This document shows, one piece after another, positions 33,179-41,575 of a stretch of DNA of 64,000 bases. Below the pieces are notes generated by a model that was not told the DNA's origin, searched no databases, and worked only from the letters and a program-made list of their open reading frames with translations. The position numbers were made by a program, and so were the translations under genes. Positions within the stretch are counted from its first letter, which is position 1. Each line of letters starts with the position of its first letter. Source of the stretch: Thermoanaerobaculia bacterium (GTDB lineage: Bacteria; Acidobacteriota; Thermoanaerobaculia; Multivoradales; Multivoraceae); assembly GCA_022823665.1 (NCBI GenBank), contig JAJEHN010000034.1:1-64000 (forward strand), given 5' to 3'.

Positions 33179-33778
33179 ATGACGACCCCTATCGCCGGCC
33201 TGCGGGGCCGGATTCCCGTGTTCGCTGCGACGGTTCTGCTCGTTGCGTGCGGGACGAACGCACCGGCCGAGGGCGGCGGCGCCCAGGAGGCCGCGGCGCC
33301 CGTGGAGCTCTCCGAGCCGATCGTCGCCAGCGGACTGTCGATCGCGCTTCCGGCGGCGTGGAACCGCCTCGAATCGAGGTCGGCGATGCGCATGCTCGAA
33401 GCCGAGATCCCGGGTTCCGGCGGCCCGGGTGAGATTTCCGCGTACTACTTCGGGCCCGGCGGGGGCGGCGGGCTGGCAGCGAACATCGAACGCTGGAAGA
33501 GCCAGGTCGTCCTCCAGGCCGGGGCTCCGGAGCCGACGACGCAGAGTCGCGAAAGCGGCGGCGTCCGCCGCACCTGGGTCGAGCTCGAAGGGACGGTCAA
33601 GGCGAGCACGATCGGCAGTTTTCCGACGACCGACCTCCACGACGGGGCGCTCTTCGGCGCGATCATCGAGGCGCCCGGCGGTCCGTGGTACCTGCGGGCG
33701 GTCGGCCCCGGCGCGACGATGAGAGAGCAGCGTCAGGCCTTCCTGGCCATGCTCGACAGCGCCCGGCCCGAGGGCTAG
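33179..33778 (+). CDS. Lipoprotein of unknown function
   Basis: 199 residues. A lipoprotein signal ends in the lipobox LLVACG, then a Gly/Ala/Glu-rich linker. The rest (GLSIALPAAWNRLESRSAMRMLEAEIPG, YYFGPGGGGGLAANIERWKSQV, TWVELEGTVKAST, LRAVGPGATMREQRQAFLAML) looks like a single alpha/beta domain of the kind that reads as a p-loop-free, PsbP-like fold; that likeness is weak. A GAGGA sits about 11 bases before the ATG. The gene starts after tRNA-Sec, which lies on the other strand. Likely anchored to the inner face of the outer membrane. Confidence 0.72.
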   Translation: MTTPIAGLRGRIPVFAATVLLVACGTNAPAEGGGAQEAAAPVELSEPIVASGLSIALPAAWNRLESRSAMRMLEAEIPGSGGPGEISAYYFGPGGGGGLAANIERWKSQVVLQAGAPEPTTQSRESGGVRRTWVELEGTVKASTIGSFPTTDLHDGALFGAIIEAPGGPWYLRAVGPGATMREQRQAFLAMLDSARPEG

Positions 33779-33781
33779 AGC

Positions 33782-34111
33782 CTAGCTGGCGGCGGGGCTC
33801 GAGGTGTCGCTCTTCGACGACGTCGAGTCGCTGGACTTCTTGCCGGAGTCGGATGACGACTCGCTGGCCGCGGCCTTGCCGTTCCCGTTGGCGGTGTCGC
33901 CGTGCGACTTCTTGCCGTTCCCGTTGTCCTTGCGGGCGTAGTCGTTCACGTACCAGCCGCTGCCCTTGAACTGGAAGGCGGGGGCGGAGAGCAGCTTCTT
34001 CAGGCTGGGCCGGCCGCACTCGGGGCAGTCCTCGAGGGGCGGGGCGGAGAACGCCTGGATGGCCTCCAGGGTGGCCTCGCATTCGGTGCACTGGTACTCG
34101 TACAGGGGCAT
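33782..34111 (-). CDS. FmdB-family zinc ribbon protein
   Basis: 109 residues. The N-terminal zinc ribbon is MPLYEYQCTECEATLEAIQ with CPECG 20 residues later, then LKKLLSAPAFQFKGSGWYVNDYA, a signature of FmdB-type putative regulatory proteins. The C-terminal 45 residues are low-complexity Lys/Ser/Asp/Gly, common in this family. Function is not established for the family beyond the name, which came from a formamidase operon. Three bases separate its stop from the convergent lipoprotein stop. Confidence 0.88.
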   Translation of the reverse strand: MPLYEYQCTECEATLEAIQAFSAPPLEDCPECGRPSLKKLLSAPAFQFKGSGWYVNDYARKDNGNGKKSHGDTANGNGKAAASESSSDSGKKSSDSTSSKSDTSSPAAS

Positions 34112-34177
34112 GGCGGCGCGGGATTGTAGCAGCTTGTTGGCAGTCTCCGCGGAGGACTGCCAACCGCGACTACCGAC

Positions 34178-35392
34178 TCACAGGGGCAGCACCTGGCAGG
34201 ACTCTCCCGCGGCGGCCGGAGCGCTGGACTTCGGCACCCGCACGAGGCCGGCGCCGGCGCCGTAGGCGACCAGGTCGTGGGAGCCGAGCGGCGGCCTCGG
34301 TTCGACCAGCACCTCGCCGGACTTCACGCGGAACCGGCAGGGCAGGAAGCGGTCGCGCCACTTGGCGCCGGGAAGCTCCGCGGTGAGCCGCCCGCTGAGC
34401 GCTCCCCGCCAGTACCTGTCGGTCGCTCCGGTCATGACCCGTAGCAGGGGCCGCACGAACAGCCAGTAGGTGACCATCGCCGAGGCCGGGTTGCCGGGAA
34501 GTCCGAACACCCATCCCCGGTCGTGGCGGGCCGCCACCAGCGGCTTTCCGGGCTGGATCGCGACCGCGTCGAAGAGGATGCGGCAGCCGAGGCCGGTGTC
34601 GCCCAGGACCTGCTCGACGAAGTCGAACTCGCCCATCGACACGCCGCCCGAGATCAGGAGGACGTCGGAGTCGAGGCCGCGTTCGACCTTCTCGCGGAGC
34701 TCGTCCGGGTCGTCGCGGGCGATGCCCAGAGGGCGGGCGTCGATACCGAGCTGCGCCAGCGCGGCGCGGAGGAAGTCGCGGTGGGAGTCGCGGAGCTGGC
34801 CCGGACCGGGCTCGGCCTCGGCGGGGACGACCTCGTCGCCGGTGGACAGCGTTGCGACGGTGGGACGGCGATGGACCGGCGCCTCGTGGATGCCGTGGGT
34901 CGCCAGAACGCCGGCGCCGCCGGGCGTCAGCAACTCGCCTTCGGCGAGCAGCGGCCCGCCGGCCGCCGTGACCTCGGCCTGGCGGCGGATGTGGCTTCCC
35001 GGCGGCACCGTCTCCACGATGCGGACCGCGCCGCTGGCGCCCTCGGCGGAGGAGTCGTCGAACTCGGTCTGTTCGATCGGGATCACGCGGTCGGCGCCGG
35101 CCGGCGCCGGGGCGCCGGTCATGATGCGCAGCGCCGCGCCGGCTCGAAGCTCCGCTCCCGGTGGGTCGCCGGCGGCAACGATGCCGTCGACGGGCAGCCT
35201 GGCCCCCGCTTCGGCATCGCCGCCGAGGGCGAAGCCGTCCATCGCCGAGACGTCGTGGGCGGGCACGTCGACGGTCGCGGTCAGGCCCCCGGCGAGCACC
35301 CGGCCGACCGCGTCGGCGCGGCTGACCTGTTCGACCGGCAGCGTCTCCGCCTCCGCGGCGATCGCGGCCCAGGCGTCCTCGGGGGTGAGCAT
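34178..35392 (-). CDS. moeA: Molybdopterin molybdenumtransferase MoeA
   Basis: 404 residues. It inserts molybdate into adenylylated molybdopterin, the last step of molybdenum cofactor synthesis. Motifs: DVPAHDVSAMDGFAL, IMTGAPAPAGADRVIPIEQTE, TLSTGDEVV, GQLRDSHRDFL, ISGGVSMGEFDFVEQVL and FGLPGNPASAMVTYWLFVRPLL. All four MoeA domains are present. It stands alone in the window; no other moa/moe/mob gene or molybdoenzyme is nearby. The start ATG at 35392 gives the usual N-terminus (MLTPEDAWAAI). Confidence 0.94.
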   Translation of the reverse strand: MLTPEDAWAAIAAEAETLPVEQVSRADAVGRVLAGGLTATVDVPAHDVSAMDGFALGGDAEAGARLPVDGIVAAGDPPGAELRAGAALRIMTGAPAPAGADRVIPIEQTEFDDSSAEGASGAVRIVETVPPGSHIRRQAEVTAAGGPLLAEGELLTPGGAGVLATHGIHEAPVHRRPTVATLSTGDEVVPAEAEPGPGQLRDSHRDFLRAALAQLGIDARPLGIARDDPDELREKVERGLDSDVLLISGGVSMGEFDFVEQVLGDTGLGCRILFDAVAIQPGKPLVAARHDRGWVFGLPGNPASAMVTYWLFVRPLLRVMTGATDRYWRGALSGRLTAELPGAKWRDRFLPCRFRVKSGEVLVEPRPPLGSHDLVAYGAGAGLVRVPKSSAPAAAGESCQVLPL

Positions 35393-35459
35393 GCGGCGTT
35401 GTTACCGGAGCGGCGCCACCGGCGTCAATGGAGGCTGCGGTGGTGCTGGCCCGGTTCGG

Positions 35460-36512
35460 TCAGCCCACCAACGCTCGCGTCCATCCTTCCGTGGCCAGCC
35501 GCTCCGCCGCGATTCCCACTTGCCTCGCGCTGAACTGCTTCTTGGGCGGCTCCCAAGCATGGAGTCGCTCCACCAACTTCTTCTCCTCCCGCACGTTCTG
35601 GTCGCTCTTGAGCAACCAATGCACCGTCGCCAGTAGTTCAAGGCCAAATGACGACTCGAAACCGTCGACCAGTCGCGCGACTCTCTCGAAGCGCTCTTGC
35701 GTTGCCTGATGCTCTCCGAGAACAGAGATCGCTTCCTCGTAGGCGCAGGGAGTGAGTTGCAGTCGCGTCCGCGGATCGTCGCCACCGTCGGCGTAGCCGG
35801 ACACGTAGTAGCCTTCTACTGCGTGCAGCACGTGCCGGAGATTCTCCGCGTACGGCCCATACCGTGCGGCCCTGAAGCGCAGCCTGAGTGGTTCACCGGC
35901 ACCCTGCATGAAGTACATGAGCTTGTGTACCTCCAAGAGGGTCACGAAGGGGTCCAAGCCCCCGTTGAGATATTGCTGAATAAGGCCCACCAGTGCGGCA
36001 CGGCCCTTGGTCATGCGAGGCACGGGACGCTTGTCGCGCATCCGATCCCACTTGAAGTCGGTGCTGGGCTCGAACACAACGACCTGTACGTCGTCGAGAG
36101 GATCCATGCTCTCTACGATCCGACTCCGGACATCACTCCAGACAAGCCCGCCGAGCCCGCTACCGAGGGGTGGTATTGCGATGGAGCGAATGTCGCGCTG
36201 CCTGACCTCCCTCGCGAGTGCTTCCAGGCCGGCTTCGATGTCCTCCATTCGACTCTTCGCGCGCCAGTGCCTCTTTGTCGGGAAGTTCACGATGTAGCGA
36301 GGACCATCGATCGTCGTGTTCTCGACGACGAACATGCGCCCAGGCCTGACCTCCTCCCGCCGGCAAGCCGCAGCGTATGCGCGGTAGTTCTCGGGGAAGG
36401 CCTTCTTGAACTGGAGCGACAGGCCGCGGCCCATGAAGCCGACGCAGTTCACAGTGTTGACGAGAGCATCCGCACGCTCGTCAAAGATGTTCCCGGTTTT
36501 GAACTGGATCAT
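35460..36512 (-). CDS. darG: DarG antitoxin: DNA ADP-ribosyl glycohydrolase
   Basis: 350 residues. An N-terminal macro domain (1-155) of the DarG/TARG1 type has GNIFDERADALVNTVNCVGFMGRGLS, NFPTKRHWR with Lys80, the residue used by characterised DarG proteins, and IAIPPLGSGLGGL. It removes ADP-ribose from thymidine in DNA, reversing DarT. The C-terminal part (160-350: RAALVGLIQQYL, LLEVHKLMYFMQGAGEPL) corresponds to the DarG domain that binds and blocks DarT. It follows darT by 13 bases. Together they form a toxin-antitoxin and anti-phage module. Confidence 0.93.
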   Translation of the reverse strand: MIQFKTGNIFDERADALVNTVNCVGFMGRGLSLQFKKAFPENYRAYAAACRREEVRPGRMFVVENTTIDGPRYIVNFPTKRHWRAKSRMEDIEAGLEALAREVRQRDIRSIAIPPLGSGLGGLVWSDVRSRIVESMDPLDDVQVVVFEPSTDFKWDRMRDKRPVPRMTKGRAALVGLIQQYLNGGLDPFVTLLEVHKLMYFMQGAGEPLRLRFRAARYGPYAENLRHVLHAVEGYYVSGYADGGDDPRTRLQLTPCAYEEAISVLGEHQATQERFERVARLVDGFESSFGLELLATVHWLLKSDQNVREEKKLVERLHAWEPPKKQFSARQVGIAAERLATEGWTRALVG

Positions 36513-36525
36513 CGGTGGGTACTCT

Positions 36526-37161
36526 TCAATAGTACCAAGGACGCTTCACTTCCACCGACGGCCTGGGCCGACCCGGAGGAAGGGCAGCGGAGACCCGTCG
36601 AGCGACCGCTTCAGAGAAGACGCCGATGCGCCTCACAAGGTCCCACGGGAAGAACTTCTCCACCAGGAACTCGGCCTGCTTGGCTTCTTTGCACTCTCGC
36701 CAGTCGGACGCCTTCACGGCCGCCCAGTCGATCTCGCCAAGTTGGTCCAGACGACAACGATCCTCGGCGTAGAAAGAGCTGGCGTTGGAGAGCGTGAAGG
36801 CCCAGCGGTGCCCTTCGCTGCCGGCCCAGTCGACCACGTCCAGCAGGTTGGCCTCCAGGTGAACGATCGGTTCCTGGCCGCCACGGTACGTCAGTTGCCG
36901 GTGGTTCCGCTTGTGGATGACGTAGAGCATCACGGAACGCGGGCAGAAGTAGAAGGGTACGCAGGCACCGACCGTGAGTTCCGGATGGCTGCGGAGTCCG
37001 AGCTCGAGCCGACGGGCCTTGAGGTCCGGCATGCCTATGCCGGTGCCCCCGGTAGTGCGCTCGGGTACCTCCGCGTCACACCAGAGGCGGTCAGTCGCGA
37101 TCGACGTAAGTCGGTCCACATGGACGATGTGGTAGATGCGGGGATTGTCTGGAACGCTCAT
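36526..37161 (-). CDS. darT: DarT toxin: DNA thymidine ADP-ribosyltransferase
   Basis: 211 residues, normal for DarT (formerly DUF4433). It uses NAD to ADP-ribosylate thymidine in single-stranded DNA, halting replication. Motifs: IYHIVHVDRLTSI at the N-terminus, LKARRLEL with the NAD-site arginine near 51, VPFYFCPRSVMLYVI, and the catalytic glutamate E164 in QAEFLVEKFFPW. A TATAGT -10-like box on the minus strand at 37212-37217, 50 bases upstream, could be its promoter. First gene of the pair with darG. Confidence 0.92.
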   Translation of the reverse strand: MSVPDNPRIYHIVHVDRLTSIATDRLWCDAEVPERTTGGTGIGMPDLKARRLELGLRSHPELTVGACVPFYFCPRSVMLYVIHKRNHRQLTYRGGQEPIVHLEANLLDVVDWAGSEGHRWAFTLSNASSFYAEDRCRLDQLGEIDWAAVKASDWRECKEAKQAEFLVEKFFPWDLVRRIGVFSEAVARRVSAALPPGRPRPSVEVKRPWYY

Positions 37162-37317
37162 GGTCTGCCGTGTGCTCTGCGTCGGCTTCGTCAGGTCGTT
37201 GAGGGTTGGTCACTATAGGTCCTTCTCAGTGAAGCACCGGACGGTCGGTGATGAGCTAGCGACGATTCGGGCCAGTCCGCTGGTAGCTCTGTGCGCAGGT
37301 ACGCTGACTTCCGGCCA

Positions 37318-38460
37318 CTATCCGATCCGTGTCAGGGCCGAGTACATCGGCAGGTACATCGAGATGACGATGCCGCCGATGACGACTCCGAGGACGGTGA
37401 TGAGCGCCGGCTCGAGCAGCTTCATCAGGCTCTCCACGTCCGTGTCGACTTCCTCCTCGTAGAAGTCGGCGATGCGGTTGAGCATCGGACTGAGCTTGCC
37501 GGTCTGTTCGCCGACGTAGACGATCTGGCACAGCATCGTCGGGAAGACGTTCGTCCGGCGCAGCGCGCCGTGGATCGAGCCGCCCTGTTCGACTTCGCCG
37601 CGGACCGTCTCGAGCGCCTCGGAGACGACCGTGTTGCCGGCGGCGCCGGCGGCGGTCCTCAGCGCGTCGAGGATCGGTATGCCCGAGGCCAGCAGGACGG
37701 AGAGGGTGCGGCAGGCCCGTCCCGTGACGATCCGCTGCATCAGCTTGCCGACCACCGGCAGCCGCAGCACCAGCCGGTCGGCCCACTGGCGGCCCTGCCG
37801 GGTGCGGAGAAGCCGGCTCGCCGCGAACGCGGCCGCGGCGGCGCCCGCGAGCAGCACGAGCACGTAGGCGCCGATGAACTCGCTGACGCCGACCACCAGC
37901 CGGGTCAGGAAGGGAAGGTCGCCTCCCAGGTCGGCGAACAGGTGCCGGAACACGGGGATCACCTTCCAGAGGATGAGGAACACGACGGCGGAGGCGACGG
38001 CGAGGATGGCGGCCGGATAGGTGAGGGCGGACCGGACCTGGTTGCGGAGCTTCGCCAACTTCTCGATGTGGGTGGCGAGACGGTCCATCACGGGATGGAG
38101 AGCGCCGCTGGCCTCGCCCGCGGCGACCAGGTTCACGTAGAGGTCGTTGAAGGCCCGCGGCCGGCGCTTCATCGCCTCGGCGAGGCCGGCGCCGGCTTCG
38201 ACTTCGGAGCGGACCTCCAGCAGGATGGCGCGGAGCCCCGCGTGCTGGCCCTGGATGCTCAGGATGTCCAGGCCCTGGAGCAGCGGCAGGCCCGCGTCCA
38301 GCAGGACGGCCAACTGGCGGCTGAAGACGGCGAGCGTCTTCGGTCCGACGCGGCGGCCGGGGCGGAACCAGCCCGGCGGCCAGCGCCGCGGCGGTTCCGG
38401 CTCGTCAGGCTCCGGTGCGAGCAGCTCGTCCTCGTCGGCGAGCCAGGGCGCGCGGAACAC
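37318..38460 (-). CDS. pilC: Type II secretion system F / type IV pilus inner-membrane platform protein PilC
   Basis: 380 residues with two GspF domains: FSRQLAVLLDAGLPLLQGLDIL and, in the second half, RTLSVLLASGIPILDALRTA. Between and after them are hydrophobic segments (YPAAILAVASAVVFLILWKVIPVF, AYVLVLLAGAAAAAFAAS, PALITVLGVVIGGIVISMYLPMY). It forms the inner-membrane base for pilus or pseudopilus assembly, where the PilB/PilT motors act. No other pilus gene is adjacent, so it is an isolated member of that system. The N-terminal 30 residues are acidic and proline-rich. Confidence 0.93.
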   Translation of the reverse strand: MFRAPWLADEDELLAPEPDEPEPPRRWPPGWFRPGRRVGPKTLAVFSRQLAVLLDAGLPLLQGLDILSIQGQHAGLRAILLEVRSEVEAGAGLAEAMKRRPRAFNDLYVNLVAAGEASGALHPVMDRLATHIEKLAKLRNQVRSALTYPAAILAVASAVVFLILWKVIPVFRHLFADLGGDLPFLTRLVVGVSEFIGAYVLVLLAGAAAAAFAASRLLRTRQGRQWADRLVLRLPVVGKLMQRIVTGRACRTLSVLLASGIPILDALRTAAGAAGNTVVSEALETVRGEVEQGGSIHGALRRTNVFPTMLCQIVYVGEQTGKLSPMLNRIADFYEEEVDTDVESLMKLLEPALITVLGVVIGGIVISMYLPMYSALTRIG

Positions 38461-38505
38461 GCTCAGCGGCCTCCCGTGAGGCCGACACTGTCAGTGCGCC
38501 GGCCG

Positions 38506-39174
38506 TCAGTACGTCGCGGGAGCCTCGGCCGCTTCGCCGTCCTCGTCCGCGGCCTGCATGTCTTCCCAGCTCCGGAGGTGCTCCAGGAGAACGAGAAGGT
38601 GGTTGTTGACCCGCGCGGCCGTATCCGCGTTGTCGCCGGGTGGATGGTCGTAGACGAGGTTGACGAGCCGGTTCTCCATCGGATGAACCATGAACAGCCG
38701 GATCCGCTGGAGCGTCGTGCCGTCCTCGGCCTGGAATCTCCCGCGTGCATAGCGCGCGGCGCCGAAGGGGCCGTAGAAGAGCGTGCCGCCGACGCCCAGG
38801 AACTCGCCTCCCGGCAGCGCCTCGAACAGCGGCCGCTGCTCCTCCCTGATGACGTCGATCGCGGAGACCTCCGCGAGCTCGATGTGGCCCTCGGTGGGCT
38901 CGCCGAGCTCGAGATGGATCGAGCCCACCGGACCCGCCGGGGTTTCCGTCGTCTCGAGGAGTTCGCAGGCAAGCTCCAGCGCGTGGCTGCTGGGCTCCAC
39001 CCGGGCGCAGCCGTCCGGCAGGTCGACGAGTCCGAGCCCCTGCACTTCGAGGGCGATAGGGGTCGGGCCGGCTTCCTCCGGCGCGGCCTGGCAGCCGATG
39101 TGGGCGAACGAGACACCTGTACCGACCAAGACGAAGAACGCCGTCCGGAACCTGCTCCCACTGTGCCTGAACAT
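38506..39174 (-). CDS. Lipoprotein of unknown function
   Basis: 222 residues. A lipoprotein signal peptide (FRTAFFVLVGTGVSFAHIGC) is followed by a mature part with no recognised motif: IALEVQGLGLVDLPDGCARVEPSSHALELACELLE, GSIHLELGEPTEGHIELAEVSAIDV, MVHPMENRLVNLVYDHPPGDN, and a Glu/Ala-rich tail. It is encoded 45 bases upstream of pilC on the same strand, so it may be co-transcribed with it. It is divergent, by 14 bases, from the synthetase-like gene. Confidence 0.7.
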   Translation of the reverse strand: MFRHSGSRFRTAFFVLVGTGVSFAHIGCQAAPEEAGPTPIALEVQGLGLVDLPDGCARVEPSSHALELACELLETTETPAGPVGSIHLELGEPTEGHIELAEVSAIDVIREEQRPLFEALPGGEFLGVGGTLFYGPFGAARYARGRFQAEDGTTLQRIRLFMVHPMENRLVNLVYDHPPGDNADTAARVNNHLLVLLEHLRSWEDMQAADEDGEAAEAPATY

Positions 39175-39188
39175 CGCCGGACAGTACC

Positions 39189-40601
39189 ATGCAGGTCACC
39201 GCCGATCGAGGTCGGATCGTGTCGGCGCGGACCATGCCGCGGAGCGTGCTTCTGCCCTGGGAGGGAATGACCGTGGACAAGCCCATCGCCCGTGTACTCA
39301 ACCTGATCGACGACCGTGAACAGCGCCTCTGGACGCTGACGCCGGACCAGGCGCGACGGCGCCTGCTCGACGGCCCCGAGGCGGTGCTCGGGATCGACGG
39401 TTCGTTCGCCCTGGCCGCCCGCCGCGGCGTCGACGTCGTGATGGCCCGCAGCCTGGACCGGCCGATGCGCTACTTCCTGGCGAAGGAGTCGTCCGGGCCG
39501 ATGCTGGTCATCGCCCAGCGCATCGACGAGATCAGGGACTGCCTCGCCGCCGAGGGCTATCTCGACCAGTTCCACCCGACCTACACCCGGATGGTCCCCG
39601 CGCACCACGCGACGACGCTGCGCCTGGTCGGCTGTCCGGACCCGAACCCGACCCACGAGCGCTTCTTCGACCCGCCCCGCGGCACGCTGCCGCCGGACCT
39701 CGACATGATCGGCGAGCGCTACGTCGAGGCGCTGATGTTCGAACTCCGCGGCTGGCTCGCCGCGTTGCCGCCGGGCCTCGGCCGGGAGCCGATCGGGGTC
39801 TGTTTCTCCGGCGGCATCGATAGCGGCGCGGTGCTGGTGGCCCTCAACCGCGCGCTGCTCGAATCGGGGCGGAGCGCGGCGCGGCTCAAGGCGTTCACCC
39901 TGCGGGTCGGCGCCGGCGCCGGCGACGCTGAACAGGCGCGGGAGTTCCTGCGCCGCGTGGACCTCGAGATGCTGGGCGAGGAGGTCGAGGCAGGCGCCGC
40001 GGATGTCGATCCCCTGGCCGCGATCGAGGTGATCGAGGACTACAAGCCGCTGGACGTCGAGTGCGCCGCGGTCGGCCTCGCGCTGCTGCGGGGGATCCGG
40101 GCGCGCTACCCCGACTGGCGGCTGCTGGTCGACGGAGACGGCGGTGACGAGAACCTGAAGGACTATCCGCTGGAGGAGAACCACGAGCTGACGATCACCA
40201 GCGTCGTCAACAACTCGATGCTCTACCAGGAGGGCTGGGGCGTCGACGCGGTCAAGCACTCCCAGACCTACTCGGGCGGCCTCGGCCGGGCCACCGTCCG
40301 CACCCACGCGCCGGCGCGCCTGCTCGGTTTCGAGGGATTCAGTCCGTTCACGCGGCCGGCGGTCATCGCGGTGGCCGAGGCGATTCCCTTCGCCGCCCTG
40401 GTCGGCGGCTCCCACGAGGCGCTCTACGACCTGAAGGGCGAGGTCGTGCGCCGCGGCATGAAGCGGGTTCTCGGCGTCGACTTCCCGGTCTTCCCGAAGC
40501 GCCGCTTCCAGGAGGGCGCGGCCTCGGAGGACGTGTTCGAGGCCGCCTTCGACCGGCCGCCGGAGCAGTACCGCCGGCACTTCCAGTCGCTCTACGCCTG
40601 A
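39189..40601 (+). CDS. Asparagine-synthetase-like PP-loop protein with degenerate amidotransferase domain
   Basis: 470 residues. The C-terminal two thirds is an ATP-pyrophosphatase of the asparagine synthetase B type: PP-loop GVCFSGGIDSGAVLVAL, then LLVDGDGGDENLKDYPLEENHE (equivalent to GEGADELFGGY). The N-terminal part (VLGIDGSFALAARRGVDVVMARSLDRPMRYFL) looks like the end of a class II amidotransferase domain but lacks the leading catalytic cysteine, so it probably cannot use glutamine. It likely adenylates a carboxylate or amide. ATGs at 39234 and 39267 are alternative starts. Heads a tight run with a radical SAM and an FAD enzyme. Confidence 0.78.
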   Translation: MQVTADRGRIVSARTMPRSVLLPWEGMTVDKPIARVLNLIDDREQRLWTLTPDQARRRLLDGPEAVLGIDGSFALAARRGVDVVMARSLDRPMRYFLAKESSGPMLVIAQRIDEIRDCLAAEGYLDQFHPTYTRMVPAHHATTLRLVGCPDPNPTHERFFDPPRGTLPPDLDMIGERYVEALMFELRGWLAALPPGLGREPIGVCFSGGIDSGAVLVALNRALLESGRSAARLKAFTLRVGAGAGDAEQAREFLRRVDLEMLGEEVEAGAADVDPLAAIEVIEDYKPLDVECAAVGLALLRGIRARYPDWRLLVDGDGGDENLKDYPLEENHELTITSVVNNSMLYQEGWGVDAVKHSQTYSGGLGRATVRTHAPARLLGFEGFSPFTRPAVIAVAEAIPFAALVGGSHEALYDLKGEVVRRGMKRVLGVDFPVFPKRRFQEGAASEDVFEAAFDRPPEQYRRHFQSLYA

Positions 40602-40606
40602 CGAGC

Positions 40607-41575
40607 ATGCCGACCCCGCCGCCGGCCGCGGTTCGGGCGCTCCGTCCGCCGAAGCCGACCCACGATCCTTGGCTGCCCCAGGGGGTGACGGTCGAACTGG
40701 AGCGCGGCCCCGGGGGTGAGTCCATTCCCTCGGCGACCGTGTTCCTGACCGGCGCCGAGTGCCCCTTTACCTGCGTGTTCTGCGACCTCTGGCGGTACAC
40801 GATCGACGGACCGACGCCGGCCGGGGCCCTGCCGGCCCAGTTGCGAGCGGCGCTGGAGCGGCTTCCCGGCCTGCTCCGGGAAGCGGGGCTCGATCGCTGC
40901 GACCAGCTCAAGCTGTACAACGCGAGCAACTTCTTCGACCGGCGCGCGGTGCCGGAGGCGGACCTGGAACCGATCGCCCGCCTCGCCGCCGGGTTCCGGC
41001 GGGTCGTGGTCGAGTGCCACCCGCGGCTGGTCGACGACCGGGTGCGCCGCTTCGCGGAGCTGCTGCGGGGTCGGCTGGAGGTGGCGATGGGCCTGGAGAC
41101 GGCGCACCCGGAGGCGCTGTCCCGGCTCGGCAAGCAGATGACCCTGGAGCAGTTCGACCGGGCCGCGGAACGCCTGCGCGCCGACGGCGTCGACCTGCGG
41201 GTGTTCGTGCTGGTCGGCGTGCCCTTCGTGCCGGCGGACGAGCAGGCGAAGTGGGTCGCGGAGAGCGTCCGCCACGCGGCGCGGGTGGGGGCCAGGTCGG
41301 TGGCGCTGATCCCGGTGCGGGGCGGCAACGGTGAGCTGGAGCGGCTGGCGGGCCTGGGGCTGTTCGAGCCGCCGGATCTGGCGTTGCTGGAGGAGTGTCT
41401 GGCAGGGGGGCTGCGGGCGGCCGAGGCGTCCCTCGCGGTGCAGGTCGACCCCTGGGATCTGGACCAGGTCGCCGCCGGTTGCGACGCCTGCCGGGACGCC
41501 CGCGTGGCGGCGATCCGGGAGATGAACCGAACAGGTAAGCCGCGGCTGACGGTGTGTGGTGACTGCCGTGGCTGA
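40607..41575 (+). CDS. Radical SAM protein (Elp3/RaSEA-like)
   Basis: 322 residues. The cluster-binding motif is CPFTCVFCDLW (CxxxCxxC) at about residues 49-57. DQLKLYNASNFFD and ECHPRLVDDRVRRFAELL, then AMGLETAHPEALSRLGKQMTLEQFDRAAERL, are like the Elp3/MiaB-type radical SAM proteins and the archaeosine-synthase partner RaSEA. The C-terminus adds a cysteine-rich tail (GCDACRD, CGDC) that may bind zinc or a second cluster. Substrate unknown. It starts 5 bases after the synthetase-like gene and overlaps the FAD enzyme. Confidence 0.8.
   Translation: MPTPPPAAVRALRPPKPTHDPWLPQGVTVELERGPGGESIPSATVFLTGAECPFTCVFCDLWRYTIDGPTPAGALPAQLRAALERLPGLLREAGLDRCDQLKLYNASNFFDRRAVPEADLEPIARLAAGFRRVVVECHPRLVDDRVRRFAELLRGRLEVAMGLETAHPEALSRLGKQMTLEQFDRAAERLRADGVDLRVFVLVGVPFVPADEQAKWVAESVRHAARVGARSVALIPVRGGNGELERLAGLGLFEPPDLALLEECLAGGLRAAEASLAVQVDPWDLDQVAAGCDACRDARVAAIREMNRTGKPRLTVCGDCRG

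Noticed and set aside
38463..40580. A 705-codon open frame on the minus strand across the synthetase-like gene
   Set aside because: It covers the complement of a gene with clear PP-loop motifs and has no recognisable domain.
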